Source of the DNA: an uncultured bacterium
Lineage (GTDB): Bacteria > Bacillota > Limnochordia > DTU080 > JAAYLA01
Reading direction: 5' to 3'
Assembly (NCBI GenBank): GCA_937983075.1
Contig: CALKAQ010000086.1
Location: 1-6,599, forward strand
Length of the DNA: 6,599 bases
Position numbers and translations under genes: made by a program. The notes below the pieces were generated by a model. The model was not told the DNA's origin and searched no databases. It worked only from the letters and a program-made list of their open reading frames with translations. Shown here piece after piece: positions 4,885 to 6,599 of the stretch (position 1 is the stretch's first letter; the number at the start of each line of letters is the position of its first letter).

Positions 4885-6599
4885 CAGCCAACTTGTTCTA
4901 CCGTTGCGCCTAAAAACTGGCTGCTGTACAGCTCGGCGTAAAAGCCGTTGGCGGCCAGGAGCTCATCGTGCCGACCTTGTTCGACAATGCGTCCTTGGTT
5001 CATCACCAAAATGCGGTCGGCACCTTGGATCGTCGACAAGCGGTGTGCGATGACAAAACTCGTGCGGCCGTGCATCAGCCGTTCCATGGCCCGCTGGAGC
5101 TGCATTTCGGTACGGGTGTCGACGTTGCTCGTCGCTTCGTCCAAAATGAGCATCGGCGGGTCGGCGAGAAAGGCACGAGCGATGGTCAGCAGCTGCTTTT
5201 GGCCTTGCGACAGGTTGGAAGCTTCTTCGTTCAAAACGGTATCATATCCGTCGGGCAATGACCGGATGAAATGATCGGCGTAGGCGGCTCGCGCTGCGGC
5301 AACGATTTCTTCCTCCGTTGCATGCATTTTCCCGTAGGCGATGTTGTCCCGAATGGTGCCGTTGAACAGCCACGTGTCTTGCAGCACCATGCCGAAGAGG
5401 CTGCGCAACTCGGCCCGGCTCATCTCACGGATGTCGATGCCGTCGATTCGAATGGCCCCGGCGTCAATTTCGTAATAGCGCATCAGCAGATTGACGAGCG
5501 TCGTCTTGCCGGCTCCGGTAGGACCGACGATCGCAACGACCTGGCCGGGCTGCACTTCGAGATTCAGTCCTTCGAACAAAGGCGCGTCCGGCCGATAGCC
5601 GAAATGCACGTTTTCAAAGCGGACGTGTCCCCGCGGAGCACGCAGCACGGGTGCCGTGCTCTTGTCCGGGACCATTTCTTCTTCGTCGAGCAGCTCGAAT
5701 ACTCGTTCCGCCGAAGCGATGGTCGACTGAATGATATTGGCGATGTTCGCCAGCTGTACGATCGGGTGGCTGAACTGTCGCGTATATTGAATGAAGGCCT
5801 GTACGTCGCCGATGGCGATCACTTGGCGCGTCACGAAGATCGCACCCGCGACGCTGATGAGCAGATAGCCCAAGTTGTTGATCAAGCCCATCAGCGGCAT
5901 GATCAAGCCCGAGACGAATTGAGCCTTCCAGCCCGCATCGTACAATTCATGATTGATTTTGCGAAACTGCCGTACCGATTCTTGCTCACGGCCAAATGCC
6001 TTCACAATGGAATGTCCGGTGAGCATCTCTTCGACGTGGCCATTGAGGCGTCCGAGAGCATCTTGCTGCTCTTTGAAGTAGCGCTGGGAGCGCTTGGCGA
6101 CCAAAGCGGTTGCCATCCCGGCCAACGGCAGCGTGACCAGCGTAATCAGTGTGAGCCAGAAGCTGATGCTGAGCATCATCACGATCACACCGACGACGGT
6201 CACGGCGGATGTAATCATTTGCGTGATGCTCTGCTGCAACGTGTTGCCGATATTGTCGACGTCGTTGGTCACACGGCTGAGAACGTCGCCGTGGGGGCGG
6301 GAGTCGAAAAACTTGAGCGGCAGCCGGGAAAGCTTTTGGTTTACTTGTTGGCGCAGGTCGTACGCGATTTGTTGTGAAACTCGCGCCATCATTCGCTGCG
6401 TAATGTACGCAAAAGCCGCGCTGACGATGTACAGTGCGGTCAGCGTGACGATAATGCGGCCGATGGCTTGAAAGTCGATGCCGGCGCCCGGAATGCCGTC
6501 CATTTTTTGCATGAGCCCTTCGAAAATTGTGGTCGTCGCCTGCCCCATGATCTTCGGACTGACGATGTTGAAGAAGGTGCTGACTGCCGCCATCAATGT
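4884..6599 (-). CDS. ABC exporter half-transporter (TMD-NBD fusion), TM288/YfiC-like, N-terminus cut by window edge
   Basis: This is a membrane exporter subunit with a transmembrane domain followed by an ATPase domain. The frame is open to the right edge, so the 570 or so residues seen lack an estimated 30-60 N-terminal residues including most of helix 1; the TTG and ATG at 6596 and 6593 are probably internal. Numbering from 6596, membrane helices are visible near 47-67, 128-168 (two) and 228-258. The ATPase domain has Walker A GPTGAGKTT (358-366), Q-loop Q406, signature LSQGQ (462-466), Walker B MLILDE with catalytic E487, D-loop SNVD (490-493) and switch H518. All ATPase motifs are intact. 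LSQGQ, the SNVDTRTE stretch and the GFYAELYSSQ tail resemble Thermotoga TM288 and B. subtilis YfiC, which work as one half of a heterodimer. A partner gene is therefore expected just beyond the right edge. The substrate is unknown. It converges on lysR and has no visible link to sdh. Confidence 0.93.
   Translation of the reverse strand, partial: TLMAAVSTFFNIVSPKIMGQATTTIFEGLMQKMDGIPGAGIDFQAIGRIIVTLTALYIVSAAFAYITQRMMARVSQQIAYDLRQQVNQKLSRLPLKFFDSRPHGDVLSRVTNDVDNIGNTLQQSITQMITSAVTVVGVIVMMLSISFWLTLITLVTLPLAGMATALVAKRSQRYFKEQQDALGRLNGHVEEMLTGHSIVKAFGREQESVRQFRKINHELYDAGWKAQFVSGLIMPLMGLINNLGYLLISVAGAIFVTRQVIAIGDVQAFIQYTRQFSHPIVQLANIANIIQSTIASAERVFELLDEEEMVPDKSTAPVLRAPRGHVRFENVHFGYRPDAPLFEGLNLEVQPGQVVAIVGPTGAGKTTLVNLLMRYYEIDAGAIRIDGIDIREMSRAELRSLFGMVLQDTWLFNGTIRDNIAYGKMHATEEEIVAAARAAYADHFIRSLPDGYDTVLNEEASNLSQGQKQLLTIARAFLADPPMLILDEATSNVDTRTEMQLQRAMERLMHGRTSFVIAHRLSTIQGADRILVMNQGRIVEQGRHDELLAANGFYAELYSSQFLGATVEQVG

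Noticed and set aside
5271..6377. Long plus-strand open frame (368 codons) antisense to the ABC exporter
   Set aside because: It mirrors the conserved exporter frame and is rich in His, Asp, Arg and Gln without recognisable motifs, as expected of an antisense shadow.

Overview
The window reads as ordinary chromosomal DNA of a bacterium with moderately high GC and strong Shine-Dalgarno sites, most likely a Gram-positive Bacillota-like organism. The lineage is an inference from the GGAGG-type ribosome binding sites and from an ABC exporter of the TM288/YfiC half-transporter type. The succinate dehydrogenase is not the short Bacillus subtilis type. Its flavoprotein resembles the long, about 640-residue class common in Bacteroidetes and Actinobacteria, so phylum assignment stays tentative.

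Layout from left to right. Bases 1-200 hold the 3' end of an unidentified plus-strand gene, with an unresolved choice between two reading frames. A perfect 11-bp GC-rich hairpin at 222-248 ends the minus-strand operon to its right and may serve both strands. Bases 274-3697 (minus strand) are a tight three-gene operon in the order sdhC-sdhA-sdhB. It encodes a complete diheme, single-anchor succinate:menaquinone oxidoreductase (or fumarate reductase). A divergent control region of about 250 bp follows (3698-3953). Bases 3954-4853 (plus strand) encode a full-length LysR-type regulator. A short convergent gap with a hairpin (4859-4884) separates it from the minus-strand ABC exporter gene (4884-6599), whose N-terminus lies beyond the window.

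How it fits together. SdhC anchors the complex and carries the b hemes, SdhA oxidises succinate on a covalently bound FAD, and SdhB passes electrons through three Fe-S clusters. The lysR gene is divergent from sdhCAB. Between them is an exact ATAG-N7-CTAT (T-N11-A) LysR-type box whose centre falls about 65 bp upstream of the start site predicted from a good sdh promoter (TAGACA, 17 bp, TATTAT). The same box abuts an extended -10 element for lysR itself. This arrangement predicts that the LysR protein controls sdhCAB and represses its own gene. It is the most informative signal in the window. I saw no mobile element, CRISPR array, tRNA or rRNA, and no evidence of an undescribed system.
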